Shown here piece after piece: positions 25,315 to 33,145 of a stretch of DNA of 64,000 bases. Position numbers and translations under genes: made by a program. Source of the stretch: Gordonia sp. SL306 (GTDB lineage: Bacteria; Actinomycetota; Actinomycetes; Mycobacteriales; Mycobacteriaceae). Each line of letters begins with the position of its first letter. Within the stretch, counting starts at the first letter, position 1. The notes beneath the pieces are model-generated. The model worked only from the letters and a program-made list of their open reading frames with translations, had not been told where the DNA came from and searched no databases. The stretch spans positions 4,588,001 to 4,652,000 of the forward strand of contig NZ_CP113063.1 of assembly GCF_026625785.1 (NCBI RefSeq), written 5' to 3'.

Positions 25315-26444
25315 GCCACCACCTCGACGACGCCGAGCGTCGGGCCTGGGCGTATCTCGCCCGTGTCGCCGAACCGCCCTGCGCTGCCATCGAATCCCTG
25401 TGTGACGAGCTCGGCCCAGTCGAGGCGGCAGCCGCCGTACGGGCGCGTTCGGTCCCGGCCGGCCACCCCTTGGTACTCGAGGCCACGGCCGCTCGCGCCG
25501 ACATCGACACCGCCGCAGACGATCTGGAGATCGCCGAGCGGATCGGGGCCCGCCTGGTGACCCGCGACGACGACGAATGGCCGGGCTGGCCGCTGATGTC
25601 GTTGAGTCAGTCGGACACGGCAGCCCGTGGCGGAGTGCCGTTGGCATTGTGGGTCCGTGGGCCGGGCCGGCTCGACGAATTGGCGACGACGGGTGTCGCG
25701 CTGGTCGGTTCGCGTGCCGCGTCGGGCTATGGCGAGCAGGTCGCGTCGAGCCTCGCGTCCGGACTCGTCGCGGAGAACTGGACAGTGACCTCGGGCGGGG
25801 CATACGGGATCGACGGGGTCGCCCACCGTGGTGCCCTGGCTTCCGGCGGTTCGACGATGGCTGTCATGGCTTGTGGGATCGATCGCGACTATCCCGCCGG
25901 TCACGCACGATTGCTCGCAGAGATCGCCGACCGGGGCCTGGTCGTCTCCGAGTACCCGCCGGGTACCACTGCTGCCAAGCATCGCTTCCTCACCCGGAAT
26001 CGCCTGGTGGCCGCGATGTCCGCCGCCGTGGTGGTCGTCGAGGCGGGACGTCGGTCGGGCGCGGCGAACACGGCCGCGTGGGCACGGAAACTCGGCCGTC
26101 CGCTCGGGGCCGTGCCCGGCCCGGTGACGTCGGCGACATCGATCGGATGTCACCAGATGATCGCCGACGACCTGGCAGTGCTCGTGATCGACACCCGGTC
26201 GGTCATCGCGCTTGCCGCTCCCGACGGCGCAGCCGACAACGGCCGGGGCCGAACGCGGCCCACTGATCGCCTCACGGCAGACGAGCGGCGTGTGCACGAC
26301 GCGTTACCGGGTCGGGGCTCGGTCACGATCGAGGAGATCTCGTTCTCCGCCGGGCTCGACATCCCGGTCGTGCGATCCGCCCTGGCCCGGATGGACGTCA
26401 GTGGACACGTGGTGAATGACGCAGGAATGTGGCGATTGCCCTGA
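25311..26444 (+). CDS. dprA: DNA-processing protein DprA
   Basis: Protein that binds incoming single-stranded DNA and loads RecA in competent bacteria; its role in Mycobacteriales is unclear. The Rossmann-like DprA domain covers about residues 100-300: VALVGSRAASGYGEQVA, VTSGGAYGIDGVAHRGAL, VVSEYPPGT, FLTRNRLVAAM and GRRSGAANTAAWA. A winged-helix-like tail (TIEEISFSAGLDIPVVRSAL) ends the 377-aa protein. It overlaps yifB by 4 nt. 231 bp of noncoding DNA follow. Confidence 0.95.
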   Translation: MSHHLDDAERRAWAYLARVAEPPCAAIESLCDELGPVEAAAAVRARSVPAGHPLVLEATAARADIDTAADDLEIAERIGARLVTRDDDEWPGWPLMSLSQSDTAARGGVPLALWVRGPGRLDELATTGVALVGSRAASGYGEQVASSLASGLVAENWTVTSGGAYGIDGVAHRGALASGGSTMAVMACGIDRDYPAGHARLLAEIADRGLVVSEYPPGTTAAKHRFLTRNRLVAAMSAAVVVVEAGRRSGAANTAAWARKLGRPLGAVPGPVTSATSIGCHQMIADDLAVLVIDTRSVIALAAPDGAADNGRGRTRPTDRLTADERRVHDALPGRGSVTIEEISFSAGLDIPVVRSALARMDVSGHVVNDAGMWRLP

Positions 26445-26581
26445 CTGGAACGTGCCGGCCCGTTGGCGTGTACGGCGGCGGCGCGAGAACGCTGGACTTC
26501 TTGGTCCTCGCCGTGGGTCGAGATCGGCCCCGAGGGCCATGGACGCGTCACGCAACGGGCACCTCCGCATCGTCGCAGCTG

Positions 26582-26597
26582 GGCCACTCCGGTGGCC
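26582..26597 (+). terminator. Hairpin downstream of dprA
   Basis: GGCCAC (26582-26587) pairs with GTGGCC (26592-26597) around a TCCG tetraloop, 137 nt after the dprA stop. No T-tract follows. It is the only clear structure in the 231-bp gap. Confidence 0.4.
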
Positions 26598-26663
26598 GGT
26601 CTGAGCTTGGCGGGGGCACGTGTGACGACCCGTCAATCCGTCATCGACGTCGATGTCCCCGAC

Positions 26664-26669
26664 TAGGGT
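26664..26669 (+). promoter_or_regulatory. -10 box of a leaderless promoter
   Basis: TAGGGT ends 6 nt before ATG 26676, with no ribosome site, so the saccharopine-dehydrogenase-like gene probably has a leaderless transcript. Confidence 0.5.
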
Positions 26670-26675
26670 CGGTGT

Positions 26676-27953
26676 ATGAGAATCCTGCTGGTCGGCGCCG
26701 GCGGTGTGGGTGACGCCGTTGCGAAGATCGCCGCTCGACGTGAGTTCTTCGACCACATGGTCGTCGCTGACTACGACGAGGACCGGGCGCGGCGCACGGT
26801 GGCCGCGATCGTCGACGTGCATGGCCCGGGTGCCGCCGCGAGGTTCAGCGCGGTGGCGATCGACGCGGGCGATGCGTCGGCGATTCGCGATGCGGTGCGG
26901 GATCACGGTGCGACGCACGTGATGAATGCGGTGGAACCGAAGTTCGTGCCGACGGTGTTCGGCGGAGCCTTCGCCGGCGGCGCCGACTATCTGGACATGG
27001 CCATGAGTCTGTCGACTCCGCACCCGTCCGAACCCCACCGGCAAACCGGAGTGAAGCTCGGTGACGAGCAGTTCGCCGCCGCCGCGGACTGGGAGGGGGG
27101 CGGTCGCCTGGCGCTGGTCGGGATGGGGGTCGAGCCCGGGTTGTCCGACGTGTTCGCCCGCTACGCCTGCGACAACCTCTTCGACGAGGTCCACGAACTC
27201 GGCACCCGGGACGGCGCAAACTTGGTGGTGCGCAACGAGAGTGGCGAGGAGGTCTTCGCGCCGTCGTTCAGCATCTGGACCACCATCGAGGAATGTCTGA
27301 ATCCGCCGGTGATCTGGGAGAGGGACAGGGGTTTCTTCACCACGCCGCCCTTTTCCGAGCCGGAGGTGTTCGACTTCCCCGAGGGGATCGGCCGGGTCGA
27401 ATGTGTGAACGTCGAACACGAAGAGGTCCTGCTGATGCCGCGATGGTGCGACGCGCGACGCGTCACGTTCAAATACGGTCTGGGGGAGGAGTTCATCGGT
27501 GTGCTCCGAGTTCTCAACACGCTCGGTCTCGATTCCACCGAGCCGGTCGGCGTGCGCTCGGCGGCGGGACGTGTGCGGGTGGCCCCGCGTGACGTGGTGG
27601 CCGCCGTCCTGCCCGACCCTGCCACCATCGGACCGGTCATGACCGGCAAGACCTGCGCGGGGCTGGCGGTCACTGGCATCAAAGACGGGCGACCACGCCG
27701 CGTGTACCTCTACCACGTCAGCGACAACGAGTGGACGATGCGTGAGTACGGCACGCAATGTGTGGTCTGGCAGACCGCGCTGGGGCCGGTGATCGCGCTC
27801 GAACTGCTGGCCGCGGGGACTTGGCGCGGAACGGGCGTCCTCGGTCCCGAGGCCTTCCCGGCAGAACCCTTCCTCGAGTTGATGCGAGCGGACGAGTCCC
27901 AGGGCGGATACGGGCAGCCATGGGGACTCCGTGAAGACGACCCGCAGGTGTGA
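26676..27953 (+). CDS. Saccharopine dehydrogenase family oxidoreductase
   Basis: A 425-aa NAD(P)-dependent enzyme of the Lys9 / carboxynorspermidine-synthase-like family; the substrate is unknown. The N-terminal Rossmann motif is LLVGAGGVGDAV, followed by ADYDEDRARRT. The middle has GADYLDMAMSLS and LVGMGVEPGLSDVFARY, a family hallmark. The C-terminal domain includes VYLYHVSDNEWTMREYG and QTALGPVIALELLA. It is converging with, and 6 bp from, the TetR gene. It is inserted between dprA and the siderophore-interacting protein gene, which adjoin each other in M. tuberculosis. Confidence 0.85.
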   Translation: MRILLVGAGGVGDAVAKIAARREFFDHMVVADYDEDRARRTVAAIVDVHGPGAAARFSAVAIDAGDASAIRDAVRDHGATHVMNAVEPKFVPTVFGGAFAGGADYLDMAMSLSTPHPSEPHRQTGVKLGDEQFAAAADWEGGGRLALVGMGVEPGLSDVFARYACDNLFDEVHELGTRDGANLVVRNESGEEVFAPSFSIWTTIEECLNPPVIWERDRGFFTTPPFSEPEVFDFPEGIGRVECVNVEHEEVLLMPRWCDARRVTFKYGLGEEFIGVLRVLNTLGLDSTEPVGVRSAAGRVRVAPRDVVAAVLPDPATIGPVMTGKTCAGLAVTGIKDGRPRRVYLYHVSDNEWTMREYGTQCVVWQTALGPVIALELLAAGTWRGTGVLGPEAFPAEPFLELMRADESQGGYGQPWGLREDDPQV

Positions 27954-27959
27954 GACCGT

Positions 27960-28523
27960 TCAGCGCCCGGTGAGCAGGTCGATGAAGATCCGGGTGTCGT
28001 CGTCACTTGCGGGGCCGTGGCGCCGGCGCGCGTGCAGATAACCGATCCCGGCGTACAGGAGAGTCGTCGCGCGCGCATGTGCCTCCGGCTCGTCGAAACC
28101 GAGTTCGCGCATCGCCTCGTGGGCGATGTCGAAGATCTGCTCGTCGAGTGCGGCCACGGTGTCCGCCAGGGATTCATCGGTTTCGGCCCAGGTGCGGACG
28201 GCGGCCTCGACCGTCCAGCGCCGAGGATCGGACACCAGTCGGACCATCGCCTCGATCCGTTCCACCGGGGGGAGGGTCTGCAGATCGGCCAATGTCTGCC
28301 TCGCCGACTCCTCGACCTCTCGGCAGTGATCGGCGAGCGCCGACATGAGCGCGGCGATATCGGTGAAATGCCAGTAGAAGCTACCTTTGGTGACCCCGAG
28401 GTGGGCGCACAGCCGCGAGATCTTGATGGCTCCGACGCCTTCGGTGATCAGCAGTTGCATCGCGGCATCGAGCCAGTCATCCACGGTCAGACGCGATCCG
28501 CGTCGAGGAGACGGCTCCGGCAT
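27960..28523 (-). CDS. TetR family transcriptional regulator
   Basis: A 187-aa repressor-type protein. The N-terminal helix-turn-helix reads GVGAIKISRLCAHLGVTKGSFYWHF, here spanning residues of about 29-53. The C-terminal helices (VEAAVRTWAETDESL, IGYLHARRRHGPASDD) form the ligand and dimer domain. GAGG lies 6 nt before ATG 28523. It is divergent from the siderophore-interacting protein gene and converges on the dehydrogenase gene, so either could be a target; the ligand is unknown. Confidence 0.9.
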   Translation of the reverse strand: MPEPSPRRGSRLTVDDWLDAAMQLLITEGVGAIKISRLCAHLGVTKGSFYWHFTDIAALMSALADHCREVEESARQTLADLQTLPPVERIEAMVRLVSDPRRWTVEAAVRTWAETDESLADTVAALDEQIFDIAHEAMRELGFDEPEAHARATTLLYAGIGYLHARRRHGPASDDDTRIFIDLLTGR

Positions 28524-28615
28524 GTTGACCTCGATGGGTTGTGACTGTGTACTGACAATTCGACGACCTGAACTCCCAGGTTAGATCACACCGCGAATAC
28601 GATGCGTCGGAACTC

Positions 28616-28634
28616 TTTACTTAGGTTTACCTAA
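28616..28634 (+). promoter_or_regulatory. Iron box (IdeR/DtxR-type operator)
   Basis: The 19-mer at 28616-28634 matches the consensus TTAGGTTAGSCTAACCTAA at 14 positions, and its 3' 14 bases (28621-28634) are a near-perfect palindrome TTAGGTTTACCTAA. It lies 33 nt before the ATG and just downstream of a -10-like TACGAT (28598-28603), so a bound repressor would block transcription when iron is sufficient. A half site AGGTTAG lies at 28578-28584. Confidence 0.75.
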
Positions 28635-28667
28635 TGCGGCGTACTGTGGTGTCCGAGAGGAGGCTTC

Positions 28668-29528
28668 ATGGCCAAACACATGAACATCATGACGGTGCTC
28701 CGACGCGAGCAGCTCAGCCCGCACTTCGTCCGTCTCTACCTCGGTGGCGACGACTTCGACGACTTCACCCCCGACGGTGATCGTGGTACCTGGGATACCG
28801 ACCTGTACATCAAGATTGCCTTCGGCCCCGATGGTGCGCCATTCCAGGGGGACGTCGACCGCAAGCAGATGCGGCTCATGCCGGCAGCGGAGCAGCCGGT
28901 ACTGCGGACCTACACGGTGCGCTCGATCGATGTGGACCGACGCGAGATCGCCGTCGACTTCGTCGTCCATGGCGACGAGGGCATCGCGGGTCCGTGGGCG
29001 GCAACCGTCGAACCCGGTGCGACCGTTCGGTTCCTCGGTCCCGGGGGCGGCTATCGGCCGGCGGCGACGGCTCCCTGGCACCTGTTGGCCAGTGATGAGG
29101 CCGGATTGCCTGCGGTCGCCGCCGCACTCGAGGCGCTGCCCGACGACGCCGTCGCGAAGGTGTTCGTCGAGGTCGCGGGTCCGGAGGACGAGATCGCGCT
29201 CACCGCACCGGCCGGTGCGGAGATCGTGTGGGTCCATCGCGGTGGCCCGGCGGGCGAGGTCGGTGACGACCGGGCCGGCGACAATGCTCCCCTGATCGCA
29301 GCCGTCCGCGCCGCCGAGTGGCTCGACGGTGAACCGCATGTGTTCATCCACGGCGAGGCGCAGGCAGTGATGCACAATCTGCGCGCCTACGTGCGCAAGG
29401 AACGCGGTGTCGGGGCAAAGAATGCGTCGATCTCCGGCTACTGGCGCCGGGGTCGGACCGAAGAGGGCTTCCGAGAGTGGAAGTCGGACCTGCGCGCTGC
29501 CGAGGAGGTAACCGGAGCTGCGGTATAG
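28668..29528 (+). CDS. viuB: Siderophore-interacting protein (ViuB-like flavin reductase)
   Basis: Cytoplasmic FAD-dependent ferric-siderophore reductase that releases iron from imported siderophore. The 286-aa protein shows the FAD motif LRTYTVR, the loop [22 protein letters not shown], a nucleotide-binding segment [20 protein letters not shown] and the C-terminal [17 protein letters not shown] typical of the family. A strong AGGAGG precedes ATG 28668. The iron box upstream supports iron-repressed expression. Its position between dprA and xerC matches viuB of M. tuberculosis. Confidence 0.93.
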   Translation: MAKHMNIMTVLRREQLSPHFVRLYLGGDDFDDFTPDGDRGTWDTDLYIKIAFGPDGAPFQGDVDRKQMRLMPAAEQPVLRTYTVRSIDVDRREIAVDFVVHGDEGIAGPWAATVEPGATVRFLGPGGGYRPAATAPWHLLASDEAGLPAVAAALEALPDDAVAKVFVEVAGPEDEIALTAPAGAEIVWVHRGGPAGEVGDDRAGDNAPLIAAVRAAEWLDGEPHVFIHGEAQAVMHNLRAYVRKERGVGAKNASISGYWRRGRTEEGFREWKSDLRAAEEVTGAAV

Positions 29529-29607
29529 CCGTCGCGGACGGCCACGATCCGGCAACGGACCGCGTGCCCGGTTGCGCTCGGTCACGGTGGCTAGTTCTCT
29601 CGATGCC

Positions 29608-30534
29608 ATGACCGCCGAGTCCGACTCCGCTTCGCCTCACGTCGCCGGCGTCCTCGACGACTTCACCTCCTTTCTCACCTACGAGAAGGGGCACAGCGAG
29701 CACACCGTGCGCGCGTACGTCGCTGACGTCCGAGGACTCGTCACGTTTGCGGGGGCACGGGGTGTGTCGGTCGCAGACATCGACCTGTCGCTGCTGCGGA
29801 GTTGGCTTGCCGACCACACGCGCCGTGGCGCTGCGCGGACCTCGATCGCGCGCCGGGTGTCGTCGGCCAAGGCCTTCTGCGCGTGGGCCGCCCGCGAGGG
29901 GGTATTCGGCGCCGACCCGTCGACGCGTCTGCAGGCGCCGAAGGCGCACCGGACGTTGCCCGCTGTCCTGGCGCCGGACCAGGCCGCCGCGACGATGCGT
30001 TCGGCGGCCGATGGCGGGACCGATGAGGAACCGCTCGCGTTGCGTGATCGGTTGATCGTGGAACTGTTGTACGCCACCGGGATTCGTGTCGGAGAGCTCT
30101 GCGGCCTCGATGTCGGCGACGTCGACGAGACGCGACGCGTTCTGCGGGTCACCGGTAAGGGGAACAAGGAACGGACGGTGCCGTACGGGGATCCGGCCGC
30201 GGTGGCGATCGACCGTTGGTTGGCGCACGGGCGGCCGGCATTGTCCGGGCCGTCGTCGGCGGGCGCTCTCTTGCTCGGCGCACAGGGCGGCCGGCTCAAC
30301 CAGCGGATGGCCCGACGTGTGGTGCACCGGGCGGTCGCGGCCGCCGGCGGGCCGGACATGGGGCCGCACGGACTGCGGCACAGCGCGGCCACGCATCTTC
30401 TCGAAGGTGGTGCCGATCTCCGGGTGGTGCAGGAGTTGCTCGGGCACTCGTCGTTGGCGACCACGCAGCTCTACACCCATGTCAGTGTGGAACGCCTGCG
30501 TGCGGTCCATCGGCAGGCGCATCCCCGGGCCTGA
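29608..30534 (+). CDS. xerC: Tyrosine recombinase XerC
   Basis: Site-specific recombinase that acts with XerD to resolve chromosome dimers at dif. The catalytic set is present: Arg in [10 protein letters not shown], Lys in [10 protein letters not shown], His and Arg in [10 protein letters not shown], His in [11 protein letters not shown] and Tyr in [12 protein letters not shown]. The N-terminal SAM-like domain carries [20 protein letters not shown] choose ATG 29608 (308 aa); TTG 29572 or GTG 29587 are possible. The last 53 nt overlap the convergent M23 peptidase gene. Confidence 0.94.
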   Translation: MTAESDSASPHVAGVLDDFTSFLTYEKGHSEHTVRAYVADVRGLVTFAGARGVSVADIDLSLLRSWLADHTRRGAARTSIARRVSSAKAFCAWAAREGVFGADPSTRLQAPKAHRTLPAVLAPDQAAATMRSAADGGTDEEPLALRDRLIVELLYATGIRVGELCGLDVGDVDETRRVLRVTGKGNKERTVPYGDPAAVAIDRWLAHGRPALSGPSSAGALLLGAQGGRLNQRMARRVVHRAVAAAGGPDMGPHGLRHSAATHLLEGGADLRVVQELLGHSSLATTQLYTHVSVERLRAVHRQAHPRA

Positions 30535-31093
30535 TCCCACCGACGGGTTTCAGTCGGACGCGGAGCGCGCCGATCAGGGCCAGGGGGTTCAGGTAGGTGG
30601 CCGCCCTGCCCTGGCCCCGGCGAGCACCCCAGTGCAGGCAGGCAGGCGCAGAGCATCCCTCGTGTCCGGCGATCACGGTGCCGATCACCTCACCGCGCCG
30701 TACCGTCGTGCCCTGTCGGACCGAGGCGCGGACCGGCTCGTAGGTGGTGATCAGCGCATCGGCGTGCCGGATCGACACGACGGGGCGCCCGGCGACCACA
30801 CCGGCGAACTGCACCGTCCCGGCGCCGGCCGCGTGGACGACGGCGCCCGGCGACGTCGAGAGGTCGACTCCGCGATGACCCGGTTGCCACCGGTGCTCGG
30901 GAGGGTCGAATCCACGGTCCACCGCGGGCGGCGGTGGCAGGGGCAGTCGGAATCGTGGATTGGCGCCGCCGGCCACACCCGGCAGCGCACACAGCAGTAC
31001 GGCAACCAGCACGAGCTCGGACAATGCGTACAGGATGACCCGGAACAGGCGTTTCCGGCGGTGCCGTCGGGTCCGTCGATCATGGTCGGCCAT
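30482..31093 (-). CDS. M23 (LytM-type) peptidase family protein
   Basis: Exported or membrane-anchored protein of the peptidoglycan endopeptidase family. A basic N-terminus ([13 protein letters not shown]) and one hydrophobic segment ([19 protein letters not shown]) precede a Pro-rich spacer and the M23 domain. The first zinc pair is in HRGVDLS; the second motif is CLHWGAR, where HLH is more usual, so the outer His is replaced by Cys. The same CLHWG form recurs in actinobacterial homologues. The start is uncertain (GTG 31162, ATG 31099 or ATG 31093). A homologue lies at this place, between xerC and rpsB, in M. tuberculosis. Confidence 0.8.
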   Translation of the reverse strand: MADHDRRTRRHRRKRLFRVILYALSELVLVAVLLCALPGVAGGANPRFRLPLPPPPAVDRGFDPPEHRWQPGHRGVDLSTSPGAVVHAAGAGTVQFAGVVAGRPVVSIRHADALITTYEPVRASVRQGTTVRRGEVIGTVIAGHEGCSAPACLHWGARRGQGRAATYLNPLALIGALRVRLKPVGGIRPGDAPADGPHAGVPH

Positions 31094-31164
31094 GAACATC
31101 TGACGCACAGGTGGCGTGATCGGCTCCCGCGGAAATCGCCGTCGTCGGAGGCGACCGCGCACGG

Positions 31165-31197
31165 CCCGGCAGAACGCCGGGTGGGGTTTTTGGTTTT
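31165..31197 (+). terminator. T-tailed hairpin upstream of the rpsB promoter
   Basis: CCCGGC (31165-31170) and GCCGGG (31176-31181) form a stem with a 5-nt loop, followed by a G/T-rich tail with TTTTT at 31187-31191 and TTTT at 31194-31197. It points along the plus strand and would stop transcription coming from xerC before rpsB. Confidence 0.55.
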
Positions 31198-31219
31198 CGG
31201 CAGATGACCGGCGTAAACT
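31190..31219 (+). promoter_or_regulatory. Probable rpsB promoter
   Basis: TTGGTT (31190-31195) and TAAACT (31214-31219) are 18 bp apart. Transcription would begin near 31226, giving a leader of about 200 nt. The -35 shares bases with the tail of the preceding terminator. Confidence 0.5.
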
Positions 31220-31225
31220 GGCCCA

Positions 31226-31424
31226 CGCACCTCATCGATTTCGGTGAGGTGACTTCGCGCGCCTGCGTTGCGAACCGCACTCACCTCGTGAAAAGCGGTT
31301 CATCACGCCGGGTGGGCGGTCCCGGATGCGGTCGAGAACTGCGACCCGGGTCCACCACGGCGGCAGGCGTCAGGATCGGCACCGACCGGTGTCGATGTCA
31401 ACTGCACACAAAGGAAATGACGAC
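31226..31424 (+). ncRNA. Structured 5' leader of rpsB
   Basis: The first hairpin, CACCTCA (31228-31234) with TGAGGTG (31245-31251), extends by three inner pairs to an ATTT loop. The second, GAACCGC (31272-31278) with GCGGTTC (31295-31301), exposes CACCTC (31282-31287) in its loop, which is complementary to GAGGTG (31246-31251) of the first hairpin. A kissing contact or switch is possible. uS2 regulates its own mRNA in enterobacteria; whether this leader serves that purpose is inference. Confidence 0.4.
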
Positions 31425-32240
31425 ATGGCTGTCGTGACCATGAAGCAGCTGCTTGACAGCGGCGCACACTTCGGGCATCAGACCCGCCGTTGGAATCCGA
31501 AGATGAAGCGGTTCATCTTCACCGACCGCAACGGCATCTACATCATCGACCTGCAGCAGACGCTGACCTACATCGACAAGGCGTACGAGTTCGTCAAGGA
31601 GACCGTTGCCCACGGTGGCACGATCCTCTTCGTCGGTACCAAGAAGCAGGCGCAGGAGTCGATCGCCGCAGAGGCCACTCGCGTCGGCATGCCGTATGTG
31701 AACCAGCGCTGGCTCGGCGGCATGCTCACCAACTTCTCGACCGTCCACAAGCGCCTGCAGCGCCTGAAGGAACTCGAGACCATGGAGCAGACCGGTGGCT
31801 TCGAGGGTCGCACCAAGAAGGAAATCCTCATGCTCACGCGTGAGAAGAACAAGCTCGAGCGGACACTCGGTGGTATCCGCGATATGGCCAAGGTGCCGTC
31901 CGCCGTTTGGGTGGTGGACACCAACAAGGAGCACATTGCTGTCGGTGAGGCACGCAAGCTCAACATCCCGGTCATCGCGATCCTCGACACCAACTGCGAT
32001 CCGGACCTCGTCGACTACCCGATCCCGGGCAACGACGACGCGATCCGCAGCGCCGCTCTGCTCACCCGCGTGGTCGCCTCGGCGGTCGCCGAGGGAGTCC
32101 AGGCCCGTGCCGGCCAGTCCTCCGACGATTCCAAGCCGGAAGCCGGCGGCGGCGAGCCCCTGGCCGAGTGGGAGCAGGAACTGCTCACCCAGGCCACCGC
32201 GCCCGCCGGTGGCGAGGCCGGAACCACCCCGGCCCAGTAG
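31425..32240 (+). CDS. rpsB: 30S ribosomal protein uS2
   Basis: Small-subunit protein needed for bS1 binding and late 30S assembly. [20 protein letters not shown] then [12 protein letters not shown] is the standard N-terminus; [14 protein letters not shown] and [20 protein letters not shown] then PGNDDAIRS are further signatures. The 271-aa protein ends in an Ala/Gly/Glu-rich actinobacterial tail. AAGGAA precedes ATG 31425. It is followed by a 12-bp hairpin and then tsf. Confidence 0.97.
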   Translation: MAVVTMKQLLDSGAHFGHQTRRWNPKMKRFIFTDRNGIYIIDLQQTLTYIDKAYEFVKETVAHGGTILFVGTKKQAQESIAAEATRVGMPYVNQRWLGGMLTNFSTVHKRLQRLKELETMEQTGGFEGRTKKEILMLTREKNKLERTLGGIRDMAKVPSAVWVVDTNKEHIAVGEARKLNIPVIAILDTNCDPDLVDYPIPGNDDAIRSAALLTRVVASAVAEGVQARAGQSSDDSKPEAGGGEPLAEWEQELLTQATAPAGGEAGTTPAQ

Positions 32241-32256
32241 GAACCAGTCCTGACGT

Positions 32257-32285
32257 CTCCCCGGGCCGCGACCCGGCCCGGGGAG
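32257..32285 (+). terminator. 12-bp hairpin between rpsB and tsf
   Basis: Arms 32257-32268 and 32274-32285 are perfect complements around a CGACC loop. It begins 16 nt after the rpsB stop, has no T-tract and is followed by a very strong tsf ribosome site. It probably works as a partial terminator or RNA-stability element setting the rpsB:tsf ratio. Confidence 0.6.
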
Positions 32286-32303
32286 GCATCCGACACTCTC
32301 TCT

Positions 32304-32310
32304 AAGGAGG
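32304..32310 (+). promoter_or_regulatory. Strong tsf ribosome-binding site
   Basis: AAGGAGG, the full anti-16S match, lies 10 nt before ATG 32321. It would compensate for transcript loss at the preceding hairpin. Confidence 0.65.
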
Positions 32311-32320
32311 CTCGCCACCG

Positions 32321-33145
32321 ATGGCGAACTACACCGCAGCCGATGTGAAGCGTCTCCGTGAGCTCACCGGCTCAGGAATGATGGACTGCAAGAACGCGCT
32401 CGCGAACAACGACGGCGACTTCGACAAGGCCGTCGAGGAATTGCGCATCAAGGGCGCGAAGGACGTCGGCAAGCGCGCCGAGCGCTCCACTGCCGAGGGC
32501 CTCGTCGCAGCCAAGGACGGCGTGCTGATCGAGCTGAACTCGGAGACCGACTTCGTCGCGAAGAACGCCGAGTTCCAGGAACTCGCCGACCAGATCCTCG
32601 ACGCCGCGGCGGTCGCCAAGACCAGTGACGTCGACGCGCTGAAGGCGGCGGCTCTGGCTGGCGGCACCGTGGACGAGGCCGTCGCCGCGCTGTCGGCCAA
32701 GATCGGCGAGAAGCTCGAACTGCGTCGGGTCGCCTACTACGACGGTCCCGTCGCCGTGTACCTGCACAAGCGTGCATCGGACCTGCCGCCTGCTGTCGGC
32801 GTGCTGGTCTCCTACACCGGTGAGGGCGACGCCGCTGCCGAGGCCGCGCGTGGCGCAGCCATGCAGGTTGCCGCGCTGCGGGCGAAGTACGCGACCCGCG
32901 ACGAGGTGCCCGCCGACGTGGTGGAGAACGAGCGCCGCATCGCCGAGCAGACCGCGAAGGAAGAGGGCAAGCCCGAGCAGGCGCTGCCGAAGATCGTCGA
33001 AGGCCGCGTGAACGGCTTCTACAAGGATGTCGTGCTGCTCGACCAGCCGTCGGTGCAGGACTCCAAGAAGACCGTCAAGGCTCTTCTCGACGAAGCAGGC
33101 GTGACCATCAACGGCTTCACCCGCTTCGAGGTCGGCCAGTCCTGA
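32321..33145 (+). CDS. tsf: Elongation factor Ts
   Basis: Guanine-nucleotide exchange factor that recycles EF-Tu. The N-terminal signature is [16 protein letters not shown]; the core module carries [20 protein letters not shown] and VAKNAEF; later segments include [20 protein letters not shown]. Length is 274 aa. The last 29 nt overlap the 3' end of the convergent exporter gene, and a 19-bp terminator lies 12 nt after the stop. Confidence 0.97.
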   Translation: MANYTAADVKRLRELTGSGMMDCKNALANNDGDFDKAVEELRIKGAKDVGKRAERSTAEGLVAAKDGVLIELNSETDFVAKNAEFQELADQILDAAAVAKTSDVDALKAAALAGGTVDEAVAALSAKIGEKLELRRVAYYDGPVAVYLHKRASDLPPAVGVLVSYTGEGDAAAEAARGAAMQVAALRAKYATRDEVPADVVENERRIAEQTAKEEGKPEQALPKIVEGRVNGFYKDVVLLDQPSVQDSKKTVKALLDEAGVTINGFTRFEVGQS

